Part shown: one piece after another, positions 42,599 to 49,704 of the stretch | Numbering within the stretch: the stretch's first letter is position 1 | How the letters are laid out: the number at the start of each line of letters is the position of its first letter | Assembly: GCA_937974175.1 (NCBI GenBank) | Contig: CALJIG010000062.1 | Location: 68,283 to 132,282 of the forward strand | DNA length: 64,000 nucleotides | Direction: 5' to 3' | Source of the DNA: an uncultured Ignavibacteria bacterium | GTDB lineage: Bacteria; Bacteroidota; Ignavibacteria; Tepidaquicellales; Tepidaquicellaceae | Made by a program: the position numbers and the translations under genes | Notes under the pieces: model-generated | What the model saw: only the letters and a program-made list of their open reading frames with translations | The model's database searches: none | What the model was told of the DNA's origin: nothing

Positions 42599-43433
42599 TG
42601 TAGTAGTAGAACTTGGCGAAGGTAAATATTTAAGGATGACGCGCAGTGAGCGCATACAGCATTTTGTGCTGCTCTCTACGTTTATTACATTGGTAATTAC
42701 CGGATTTTGGTTAAAGTACCCTGAAGCTTTCTGGGTAAAATGGATAACATTTTTAATAGGAACTTCGGCATTTGAATTACGCGGAGTCGTGCACAGAACA
42801 GCGTCTGTCTTAATGGTAGCCGGCGGTATTTATCATTTATATTATCTTGCCTTCACTTACAGAGGAAGACATTTTCTAAAAGATATGCTTCCTGTAAAAA
42901 GAGATATCACAGATGTGATTCATATAATGAAATATTATTTTTCGAAGACACTTGAAAAACCAAAGTTTGGAAGATTCAGCTACATAGAAAAAGCAGAGTA
43001 CTGGGCTGTTGTATGGGGAACAGTTATCATGGGAGCAACAGGAATGGTTCTGTGGTTCCAAAATATATTTCTTCCTATCATACACACTTCAGGAATGAAC
43101 ATCGCAACAGCAGTGCATTTCTATGAAGCAATACTTGCTACGCTGGCCATTATAGTCTGGCATTTTTATTTTATATTTTTTAATCCAGATGTCGTGCCTA
43201 TGAATAAAGCATGGCTTTATGGATACCTTGATCACGAAGAAATGGAAAAGGAACATCCCCTTGAACTTGAAAAGCTGGAAGAATACAAAAAACAGTTAGA
43301 ACTGGAAGCAAAACAAAAAGAAAAGGAAGCGGAGATTCACAAAGCAGAAGTGAAACTGCAGGAAGAGAAAAAGAAAGAATTGAACAAAGGAACAAATTCA
43401 GAGTTAAACATTAAAGAAGCACCAATAGAATAA
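42585..43433 (+). CDS. Di-heme cytochrome b (formate dehydrogenase gamma / b561-like)
   Basis: I take the ATG at 42585 (MEKTNVV, 282 aa); the frame extends to a TTG at 42558, a poorer start. Four or five membrane helices (~25-45, 65-90, 130-155, 170-195) carry His residues in 'RIQHFVLL', 'VVHRTASVLMVAGGIYHLYYL' and 'IVWHFYFIFF', the pattern of the NarI/FdnI/b561 diheme group that oxidises or reduces quinones. A long Lys/Glu-rich coiled-coil-like tail (~215-282) is unusual. It overlaps the 19-heme gene by 14 bases and precedes two more cytochrome genes, suggesting a quinol:cytochrome c oxidoreductase. Confidence 0.88.
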   Translation: MEKTNVVVELGEGKYLRMTRSERIQHFVLLSTFITLVITGFWLKYPEAFWVKWITFLIGTSAFELRGVVHRTASVLMVAGGIYHLYYLAFTYRGRHFLKDMLPVKRDITDVIHIMKYYFSKTLEKPKFGRFSYIEKAEYWAVVWGTVIMGATGMVLWFQNIFLPIIHTSGMNIATAVHFYEAILATLAIIVWHFYFIFFNPDVVPMNKAWLYGYLDHEEMEKEHPLELEKLEEYKKQLELEAKQKEKEAEIHKAEVKLQEEKKKELNKGTNSELNIKEAPIE

Positions 43434-43463
43434 TTTTTTATCAGTAAACAAAACTAAATAATT

Positions 43464-44024
43464 ATGAAAACGAGAAACTACATTTACGCGATTTTCTGTT
43501 TCGTATTTCTTTCAGGAATGATTTCGTATTCCTTTATGAATTATGAGCAGCCATCAGATACACCAAAGTATGTCGGTGCAGAAAAATGCGCAGGCGCATG
43601 TCACAAAACAGAATCACAAGGTAATCAGCTGGAAATCTGGAAAGGTTCAAAGCATGCTGGTGCATACAAAGTTCTTGAATCTGCAGATGCAGATAAAATT
43701 GCTAAGGATAAAGGATTTACAACTGCTGCAAAAGAAACTCCGGCTTGTCTAAAATGCCATACCGTACAGGCAGATGCTTCATTGTTTTCAGAATCATTTA
43801 ATATTCAGGATGGTGTACAATGCGAAACATGTCACGGTGCAGGTTCAGAATATAAGTCAATGTCCATTATGAAGGACAAACAAAAATCAATTGAGAACGG
43901 ATTGATCGTGCATACAGAGAAAGAAGCGTTCTGTACACAATGCCATAATGCAGAAAGCCCAACATTCAAAGGATTTGACTATGCTACATATTGGGAAAAA
44001 ATAAAACACAACAAAGCAAAATAA
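43464..44024 (+). CDS. Tetraheme cytochrome c554-like protein
   Basis: A 186-aa protein with a signal peptide or anchor (~6-24). 'PKYVGAEKCAGACHKTE' is the c554-family opening but with three residues between the cysteines (CX3CH). Three normal sites follow (CLKCH, CETCH in 'VQCETCHGAGSEY', CTQCH). 'WKGSKHAGAYKVL' gives the conserved His for ligation. The family carries electrons in the periplasm. It lies 30 bases after the cytochrome b gene and 45 before the NapC-like gene. The CX3CH site may hold heme or may be a degenerate first site. Confidence 0.88.
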   Translation: MKTRNYIYAIFCFVFLSGMISYSFMNYEQPSDTPKYVGAEKCAGACHKTESQGNQLEIWKGSKHAGAYKVLESADADKIAKDKGFTTAAKETPACLKCHTVQADASLFSESFNIQDGVQCETCHGAGSEYKSMSIMKDKQKSIENGLIVHTEKEAFCTQCHNAESPTFKGFDYATYWEKIKHNKAK

Positions 44025-44069
44025 TTTATATTCTTTTAGAAGTAACTTAACCCCATTACATTGTAATTT

Positions 44070-46136
44070 ATGGATACTGAAGAAAAAACCGGAAGTGAAG
44101 AAACTCAGAAAGAACAGCTATCCTCAAATAAAAGAAAGTTTTTTAAAAACATTACAGGATTTAAAAGATTTCTTTTGTTTAGCGGAATATATATTCTGGT
44201 ATTTTTAATTCTGATGTCAACAGCTGCGGAGTATACTTCGCGTCCGGCTTTTTGCCCTACCTGCCACTATATGGAAACTTTTTATCAGAGCTGGAGAACT
44301 TCAGCTCATAACAAAGTTGATTGTGTAGAGTGTCACTTCGAACCAGGCATATCAGGAACCGTAAGAGGTAAATTAAACGGGCTTGTTCAGATTGTGAACT
44401 ATGTTTCGATGTCTTACAAAAAAAGAAAACCATGGGCAGAAATACCGGATAATACCTGCGCACGCTCAGGATGTCATGATAAACAAGCCTTAAATGATTC
44501 AACTTATAGTTTTAAAGGAATTAACTTCAGCCATAAGAACCATCTTCAAGAACAGAAGAGAGGGAAATCACTAAAATGTACTAGCTGCCATGGACAAATT
44601 GTGCAGGGAAGCCATATTGAAGTGACTACAACAACTTGTTATAATTGTCACTTCAAAAAATCGGATGATAAAGATCACAAGTATGATAAGCTTTCCAATT
44701 GCTCTACATGTCACTCTTGGGATGATAAATCACCCGAACAGATGGCAAGCTACAGATATAATCATACTCTCGTAGAAAAGAATAAGATTGATTGCAAGAG
44801 CTGTCACAATAATGTTGTTGCAGGTAACGGTGAAGTAGGAAAAGAGCGATGCTTCCAATGTCACTTTGAAACTGAACGTCTGGAGAAATACAGCGATTTA
44901 ACTTTGATCCATGATACTCATATAAAGCAGCACAGTATGCGATGCACTAATTGCCATTCGGCAATTTCGCATGCCGTTCAAAAAATGGACCCGACTGCTC
45001 CGGCAGATTGTAACAGCTGCCATGAAAATGCTCATACTTCACAAGTAAAACTTTATACAGGCGAAGGAGGATTTGCAACAGAGAAAACACCGAGCGCAAT
45101 GTTTATGAATGGAATCAACTGCAAAGGCTGTCACGTATTCCATGAAGTTGATAAAATGCAAATAAGTACATCAAAAGCCGGGGCTTCTTCCTGTGAAAAA
45201 TGTCACGGTGCCGGTTATGACAGACTTGTAAAACAGTGGGAAACTGCTGCAGTAAGCAGATTGAAAACCATTAAAACAATTTATAACACAGTTGCAAGTC
45301 AGGTAAAAAATTCCAAAGCTGAAAACAAAGTTGAGGCTGAACAAGTACTCGAAGAAGCAAAGCATAATATTTCAATTGTAGAAGTCGGTAAGAGTGTTCA
45401 CAATGTTGCATTTGCTGATAAGCTTTTAGTAGCAGCTTATAATCTGATGAAAAAATCTTTAACTATCATTGGTTCATCTGCGGGTTTGCCGAATTTTAAA
45501 GCAGGTACTGAATATGTACCGAATGAATGTTATAACTGTCACTCGGGAATTCAGGAAGTTTCTGTGAAGAAATTCGGAATGAATTTCTCTCACAACGACC
45601 ATATTGCAAAGAATAAAATTGCCTGTAATAAATGTCACTCGAATGAGCAGAAACACGGTGAGCTGGTAATCGGCAAAGAAAGCTGTAATAGTTGCCATCA
45701 CTCACAGGCTAAGACAAACGACAAATGTGTAACATGCCACAGTTTCCAGGGACAAGTATACAATGGAAGCTTTGGAGGAAAAAATCATCCTGATATAATG
45801 AAAGCAGGCGGAGTAGGATGTAACGATTGTCACGTATCGGGTGATAAAGTTGTGAAGCCGGATAACAAGATTTGTTTGAAATGTCATGATGCAGGTATGG
45901 AAGAAGCCATGACTGATTGGAAAAAAGATGTAGTGAATTTAAAGAGTGAGCTTAATGTATTAATTAATAAAGCTCAGGGAATGGACTTAAACGAGGATCA
46001 GAAACGCGAACTTGCAGAGGCTAAAAAAGTATACGGTCAGATAAATCCTTATCCATCGATTTACGTACATAATTATGATTTAATAAGCTCTATGCTTTCA
46101 GATAAGAAGAAAAAACTGAAAGAGTTTGTAAAGTAG
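44070..46136 (+). CDS. 18-heme NapC/NirT-like multiheme cytochrome
   Basis: A 688-aa protein. A cytoplasmic N-terminus (~33 residues, Lys-rich) leads into one membrane helix ('FLLFSGIYILVFLILMSTAA'), then a NapC/NirT-type start ('RPAFCPTCHYMETFYQSWRTSAHNKVDCVECH'). In all there are 17 CxxCH and one CX4CH (CARSGCH). Residues ~390-470 are heme-free and helical ('AEQVLEEAKHNISIVEVG', 'VHNVAFADKLLVAAYN'), splitting the protein into 12-heme and 6-heme parts. NapC-type proteins take electrons from menaquinol. It ends the electron-transfer part of the rightward set; a hairpin separates it from ccmB. Confidence 0.9.
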   Translation: MDTEEKTGSEETQKEQLSSNKRKFFKNITGFKRFLLFSGIYILVFLILMSTAAEYTSRPAFCPTCHYMETFYQSWRTSAHNKVDCVECHFEPGISGTVRGKLNGLVQIVNYVSMSYKKRKPWAEIPDNTCARSGCHDKQALNDSTYSFKGINFSHKNHLQEQKRGKSLKCTSCHGQIVQGSHIEVTTTTCYNCHFKKSDDKDHKYDKLSNCSTCHSWDDKSPEQMASYRYNHTLVEKNKIDCKSCHNNVVAGNGEVGKERCFQCHFETERLEKYSDLTLIHDTHIKQHSMRCTNCHSAISHAVQKMDPTAPADCNSCHENAHTSQVKLYTGEGGFATEKTPSAMFMNGINCKGCHVFHEVDKMQISTSKAGASSCEKCHGAGYDRLVKQWETAAVSRLKTIKTIYNTVASQVKNSKAENKVEAEQVLEEAKHNISIVEVGKSVHNVAFADKLLVAAYNLMKKSLTIIGSSAGLPNFKAGTEYVPNECYNCHSGIQEVSVKKFGMNFSHNDHIAKNKIACNKCHSNEQKHGELVIGKESCNSCHHSQAKTNDKCVTCHSFQGQVYNGSFGGKNHPDIMKAGGVGCNDCHVSGDKVVKPDNKICLKCHDAGMEEAMTDWKKDVVNLKSELNVLINKAQGMDLNEDQKRELAEAKKVYGQINPYPSIYVHNYDLISSMLSDKKKKLKEFVK

Positions 46137-46144
46137 TAGAAATA

Positions 46145-46180
46145 CCCAATAATGTACTCATTTTTGGGGTACATTATGGG
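46145..46180 (+). terminator. Hairpin between the 18-heme gene and ccmB
   Basis: CCCAATAATGTAC (46145-46157) pairs with GTACATTATGGG (46169-46180), one base bulged, around an 11-base loop containing TTTTT. No T-tract follows directly. It could partly terminate or protect the cytochrome message so that ccm genes are expressed at a lower level. Confidence 0.5.
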
Positions 46181-46237
46181 AGATTTATAGCTTTAATTTC
46201 AATAATATCAGTAGTATTTTTATAGTAAAAGGTCATT

Positions 46238-46900
46238 TTGTTTAAAAGTTCTGTTGAGATATTCAGGAAAGATTTTAAGTCTGAACTAAGGACTCGATAT
46301 GCTTTCAATTCACTCCTGATGTTTGTAATTGTTACAATTGCCATCATCAAGTTTTCTTTAGGAGATGAAAAAACCGATAATGAAATTTTATCGGGGTTAT
46401 TCTGGATTGTTGTATTTTTCTCTGCTTCCAGCGGGCTCTCGCGAGTCTTTATTAAGGAAGAGGAAAAAGAAACATCCGTTGCTTTAAAGCTATCCACTTC
46501 TCATCCGGAGGTGCTTGCAGGTAAGTTGATCTTTAATTTTGCTTTATCTTTTTTAATTAACGTAGTAATATTTGTTTTTTTTATAGGAGCAACCGGAATT
46601 GTAATTAAAAATTACTCCGGATTTGCAATTACGTTTTTCCTTGGAAACTTAGGGCTGGTTTCTGTTTCGACAATCATCGCCGCTATTATTTCCAAAGCAA
46701 ATTCAAAAGGTACTCTGTATCCCGTACTGGCTTTTCCCGTACTGCTTCCGTTACTGTTAAGTTTAATAGAAGCAGGAAAGTTATCAGCCGGAGGGGTTGA
46801 AACAGACCGTTTATTATCAGAGTTTTTATTCCTTTTTTCCTATACAGTTGTTGTAACTATTACTTCATTCATTTTGTTTAAATTTATCTGGGAAGATTAG
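46238..46900 (+). CDS. ccmB: Heme exporter permease CcmB
   Basis: A 220-aa protein with six membrane helices, starting at TTG; the first in-frame stop lies 10 bases upstream, so no ATG start is possible before the conserved N-terminus 'FRKDFKSELRTRYAFNSLLMFV'. This matches the CcmB opening (basic, then 'R..YA.NSLL.F'). 'EEEKETSVALKLSTSHPEVLAGKLIFN' is the characteristic cytoplasmic loop. CcmB is the membrane partner of the CcmA ATPase in the complex that frees heme-bound CcmE. No ccmA lies beside it; a candidate is at 31500-32153. Confidence 0.9.
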   Translation: MFKSSVEIFRKDFKSELRTRYAFNSLLMFVIVTIAIIKFSLGDEKTDNEILSGLFWIVVFFSASSGLSRVFIKEEEKETSVALKLSTSHPEVLAGKLIFNFALSFLINVVIFVFFIGATGIVIKNYSGFAITFFLGNLGLVSVSTIIAAIISKANSKGTLYPVLAFPVLLPLLLSLIEAGKLSAGGVETDRLLSEFLFLFSYTVVVTITSFILFKFIWED

Positions 46901-46937
46901 CAGAAGAATCCAAAAAATTTTATTTAAAAAACTTATA

Positions 46938-47435
46938 ATGATAATGAAAAAACATTTTTCTTTACTAATTCTTATATTATTTATATTTGCGGGCTGCGCA
47001 AAAATGGAAGAGAAAAAAACTCCACCAACAACACAAAATTCACCTAACGGACAAAACCAGCAGATACCGCCATCAGGCGAACTTCCACCGAATCATCCTC
47101 CTATAGGAAATGAGAATAAACAGCAAACTGATGCTCAGACAGAATCCGGAAAAGATGAAGGCGTAGCAAAGTATAAAAAAGAAGCTGAAGATGCGGATGC
47201 AAAATTTGAAAAAGATAAATCTGAAGCCAGCAAAAAAGCTGTTATAGAAAAAAATCTTGCTGCCGGTAACTATATGATGTTTGAAGCTAACGTTCCTCCT
47301 AAAGAAAAATACCGTCCCGCATTAAAATATTACAGAAAAGTACTAGCATTAGATCCTAAGAACGAAGAAGCTACAGCTAATAAAAACAAGATTGAAGAAA
47401 TTTATAATCAAATGGGATTACCAATCCCTCAGTAA
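46938..47435 (+). CDS. Lipoprotein with TPR-like motif in the ccm operon
   Basis: A 165-aa lipoprotein: 'ILILFIFAGCAKME' gives a clear lipobox with Cys at ~20. A Pro/Gln/Asn-rich linker (~28-65) and a charged helical segment precede one TPR-like repeat ('YRPALKYYRKVLALDPKNEEA', ~128-148). Lying between ccmB and ccmC in the same direction, it may help cytochrome maturation, for instance as a CcmI-like holder of apocytochrome, but there is no detectable CcmI similarity beyond the TPR idea. Function otherwise unknown. Confidence 0.75.
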   Translation: MIMKKHFSLLILILFIFAGCAKMEEKKTPPTTQNSPNGQNQQIPPSGELPPNHPPIGNENKQQTDAQTESGKDEGVAKYKKEAEDADAKFEKDKSEASKKAVIEKNLAAGNYMMFEANVPPKEKYRPALKYYRKVLALDPKNEEATANKNKIEEIYNQMGLPIPQ

Positions 47436-47445
47436 TTTTTAGAAA

Positions 47446-48135
47446 GTGAAAACTTATTATAAAATATTAGTATTTGTAATTCTCAGCGGAGTCTGTATAG
47501 CAGGCTTTATGGTTCCGATTGATTTTATTCCCGGACTTGGAGAGCGCGCAAGAAATCTTTTCTTTCACGTGCCGATGAGCTGGGTTGCGGCTGTTGCATT
47601 CTTAATGTCTATGGTTTTTTCCATCAGGTATCTGATGACAAAAAATATGGACTTTGATATCAAAGCACATTGTGCCGCTGAAATCGGTCTGCTGTTCTGC
47701 GTTCTCGGTTACGTAACAGGAACTATATGGGCAAGAGTAGACTGGGGAACATTTTTAAAAATAGATGAGCCGCGCATGATGTCAATTTTATTGTTGATGT
47801 TAATATACGCAGCTTATTTAATTCTGCGTTCATCAATAGATGAAGAAGAAAAGAAGGCAAGGCTTTCAGCAGTATATTTAATAATAGCCTTTTTGACCGT
47901 TCCGTTTTTTATATTCATTATGCCGAGAGTATTTCCGGGCTTACATCCCGGTTCTGCTGATGATGCACAAAGCCCCGGAGGCGGCCCTGTAGTAAAAAAC
48001 GAAATGAACTCAACAATGCGTATAGTGTTTTATACTGCATCGATTGGATTTGTAATGCTTTTTGTATGGATATATAATATACGGGTGAGAATAGAAAAAT
48101 TAACAATTAAAAAGTTAAGGAGAATTGCTATTTAA
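47446..48135 (+). CDS. ccmC: CcmC-like heme handling protein with altered tryptophan-rich motif
   Basis: A 229-aa protein with a GTG start and six membrane helices. First periplasmic loop His is present in 'FFHVPMSWVA' and the second in 'FPGLHPGS'. The intervening heme motif, normally WGTWWxWDxR, reads 'WGTFLKIDEPR': the frame of the motif (WGT, D, R) is kept but three aromatic residues are replaced by Phe/Leu/Ile. CcmC passes heme to CcmE in the periplasm. The changes suggest altered heme presentation. Its stop overlaps the ccmD-like start by one base. Confidence 0.87.
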   Translation: MKTYYKILVFVILSGVCIAGFMVPIDFIPGLGERARNLFFHVPMSWVAAVAFLMSMVFSIRYLMTKNMDFDIKAHCAAEIGLLFCVLGYVTGTIWARVDWGTFLKIDEPRMMSILLLMLIYAAYLILRSSIDEEEKKARLSAVYLIIAFLTVPFFIFIMPRVFPGLHPGSADDAQSPGGGPVVKNEMNSTMRIVFYTASIGFVMLFVWIYNIRVRIEKLTIKKLRRIAI

Positions 48136-48272
48136 TGGACTCAATTGTAAAATTTTTACTGGATAACTCCAGAGTGTTAGTGATGTTAGTTGTGCTGATA
48201 ATATGGATAGGGATATTCGGCTACCTATGGAAACTCGACAAAAAAGTACAAAAATTAGAAGAACCAGATTAA
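48135..48272 (+). CDS. ccmD: CcmD-like small membrane protein
   Basis: A 45-aa protein beginning MDSIVKFLLDNSRVLVM. One membrane helix (~14-33, 'VLVMLVVLIIWIGIFGYLW') is followed by a charged tail 'KLDKKVQKLEEPD'. Size, topology and place between ccmC and ccmE are those of CcmD, which stabilises CcmABC and release of holo-CcmE. CcmD is too short and variable to identify by sequence alone, so position decides. It overlaps ccmC by one base (TAATG). Confidence 0.8.
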   Translation: MDSIVKFLLDNSRVLVMLVVLIIWIGIFGYLWKLDKKVQKLEEPD

Positions 48273-48292
48273 TTAATTAAATTTTAAAAATT

Positions 48293-48712
48293 ATGTCAAA
48301 GCAGGCAAGAATAATAGTAGGAGTAATTATTATAGTAGTATTCCTCGTTGTTGGTTTTATGTCTTTTATGGATAGTAAGATAGAATATGTAAATTTCAAA
48401 GAAGCCGAAAGCCGTCAAAGAACTGTTGAAGTTAAAGGTCAATGGGTAAAGGATAAAGGCGAGAAGTTCGATGTTAAAGATAATACATTCACATTCAATA
48501 TGAAAGATGATTTCGGAACAGAAATGAAAGTAGTGTTCGATGGCGCAAAACCGAATAATTTTGAAGTAGCCGAAGCAGTTGTTGTAAAAGGCAAAATGAA
48601 GGACGGATATTTTCACGCAAAAGATATTTTAACAAAATGCCCGTCCAAGTATGAGGCAAATGGTTCAGATGTAAAAGGAAATGAAGAGAAAAAACCGGAA
48701 ATAAAGAATTAA
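48293..48712 (+). CDS. ccmE: CcmE-like heme chaperone, C-X3-Y variant
   Basis: A 139-aa protein with an N-terminal anchor (~6-26) and an OB-fold-like beta domain ('TVEVKGQWV', 'FTFNMKDDFGTEMKVVFDG', 'AVVVKGKMKDGYFHAKDILTKC'). In ordinary CcmE the heme is bound by His in an 'L.KHDE.Y' motif; here the same place reads 'LTKCPSKYEA', that is Cys116-X3-Tyr120. This C-X3-Y form is the one described for the variant System I of archaea and some bacteria, which also lacks CcmH. The tail is charged. It follows ccmD after 20 bases. Confidence 0.88.
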   Translation: MSKQARIIVGVIIIVVFLVVGFMSFMDSKIEYVNFKEAESRQRTVEVKGQWVKDKGEKFDVKDNTFTFNMKDDFGTEMKVVFDGAKPNNFEVAEAVVVKGKMKDGYFHAKDILTKCPSKYEANGSDVKGNEEKKPEIKN

Positions 48713-48719
48713 GTTTAGA

Positions 48720-49700
48720 ATGATAAAAAGAAAAATAGGCAAAAGTGATTTGGAAGTTTTCCCTATAGGGCTCGGCGCTATGGGAATGTCAGAGTTTTAT
48801 GGAAGCGTGGATGAAAACGAATCTATAAAAACGCTTCATGCCGCAATTGAACACGGAGTAAATTTTATTGATACAGCCGATATGTACGGTATCGGCAAAA
48901 ATGAAGAGCTTCTGCAGAAAGCTTTCCATGATAGATGGGATAAAATTGTTTTATCTACAAAATTTGGAGTTGAAATAAAAGATGACGGTACAAGAGGCGG
49001 TGTAAACGGAAGACCCGAATATGTTAAGAAAGCATGCGAAGCCAGCTTAAAGAGATTAGGTCGTGATAGCATTGACTTGTACTCTCTTCATAGAGTTGAC
49101 CCTAATACTCCTATTGAAGAGACTGTCGGCGCAATGGCTGAGCTTGTTAAAGAAGGCAAAGTCCGCTACATCGGGCTTTCGGAAGCATCAGGCAATACAA
49201 TAAGAAAAGCTAACGCCGTTCATCCTATAACATCGGTGCAAAGTGAATATTCAATATGGAGTACTGATATTGAACTCGACTCTCTTCCCGTAATGCGTGA
49301 GCTGGGAATTGCCCTTGTTGCTTACAGTCCTCTTGGACGAGGTTTTTTGACGGGGCAAATCAAAAAGTTTGAAGATCTTGCAGAAGGTGATTTCAGAAGA
49401 GTCAATCCCCGCTTTTTGGGTGAGAACTTCGATAAAAATCTTGAGCTTGTAAAAGAAGTCGAAGAGATGGCAAAGCAAAGGAACATAAAAGCTTCCCAAC
49501 TTGCATTAGCATGGGTTTTAAACCAAGGCAATGATATTTTCCCTATACCGGGAACTACTAAAATAAATAATTTAATTGAGAACATAGAAGCAATAAATAT
49601 AACTCTCTCACGGGAAGAAATTACTAAATTGAAATCAACAATGACCTTCATTTCAGGTACCCGTTATTCTGAAGCCGGAATGAAAGGAATAAATTTATAA
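48720..49700 (+). CDS. Aldo/keto reductase
   Basis: A 326-aa (beta/alpha)8 NADPH-dependent oxidoreductase. 'FIDTADMYGIGKNEELL' holds the catalytic Asp and Tyr, with Lys in 'IVLSTKFGV' near residue 83 and His in 'DLYSLHRVD' near 124; the cofactor region is 'PIPGTTKINNLIENI'. It belongs to the YajO/Gcy-like AKR13-type group acting on aldehydes or quinones. It lies 7 bases after ccmE and 4 before ccmF, apparently inside the ccm operon. No role in heme maturation is known for this family. Confidence 0.93.
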   Translation: MIKRKIGKSDLEVFPIGLGAMGMSEFYGSVDENESIKTLHAAIEHGVNFIDTADMYGIGKNEELLQKAFHDRWDKIVLSTKFGVEIKDDGTRGGVNGRPEYVKKACEASLKRLGRDSIDLYSLHRVDPNTPIEETVGAMAELVKEGKVRYIGLSEASGNTIRKANAVHPITSVQSEYSIWSTDIELDSLPVMRELGIALVAYSPLGRGFLTGQIKKFEDLAEGDFRRVNPRFLGENFDKNLELVKEVEEMAKQRNIKASQLALAWVLNQGNDIFPIPGTTKINNLIENIEAINITLSREEITKLKSTMTFISGTRYSEAGMKGINL

Positions 49701-49704
49701 CATT

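Noticed and set aside
46174..46497. 107-codon open frame opposite ccmB
   Set aside because: The plus-strand frame has clear CcmB features; the opposite frame has none.
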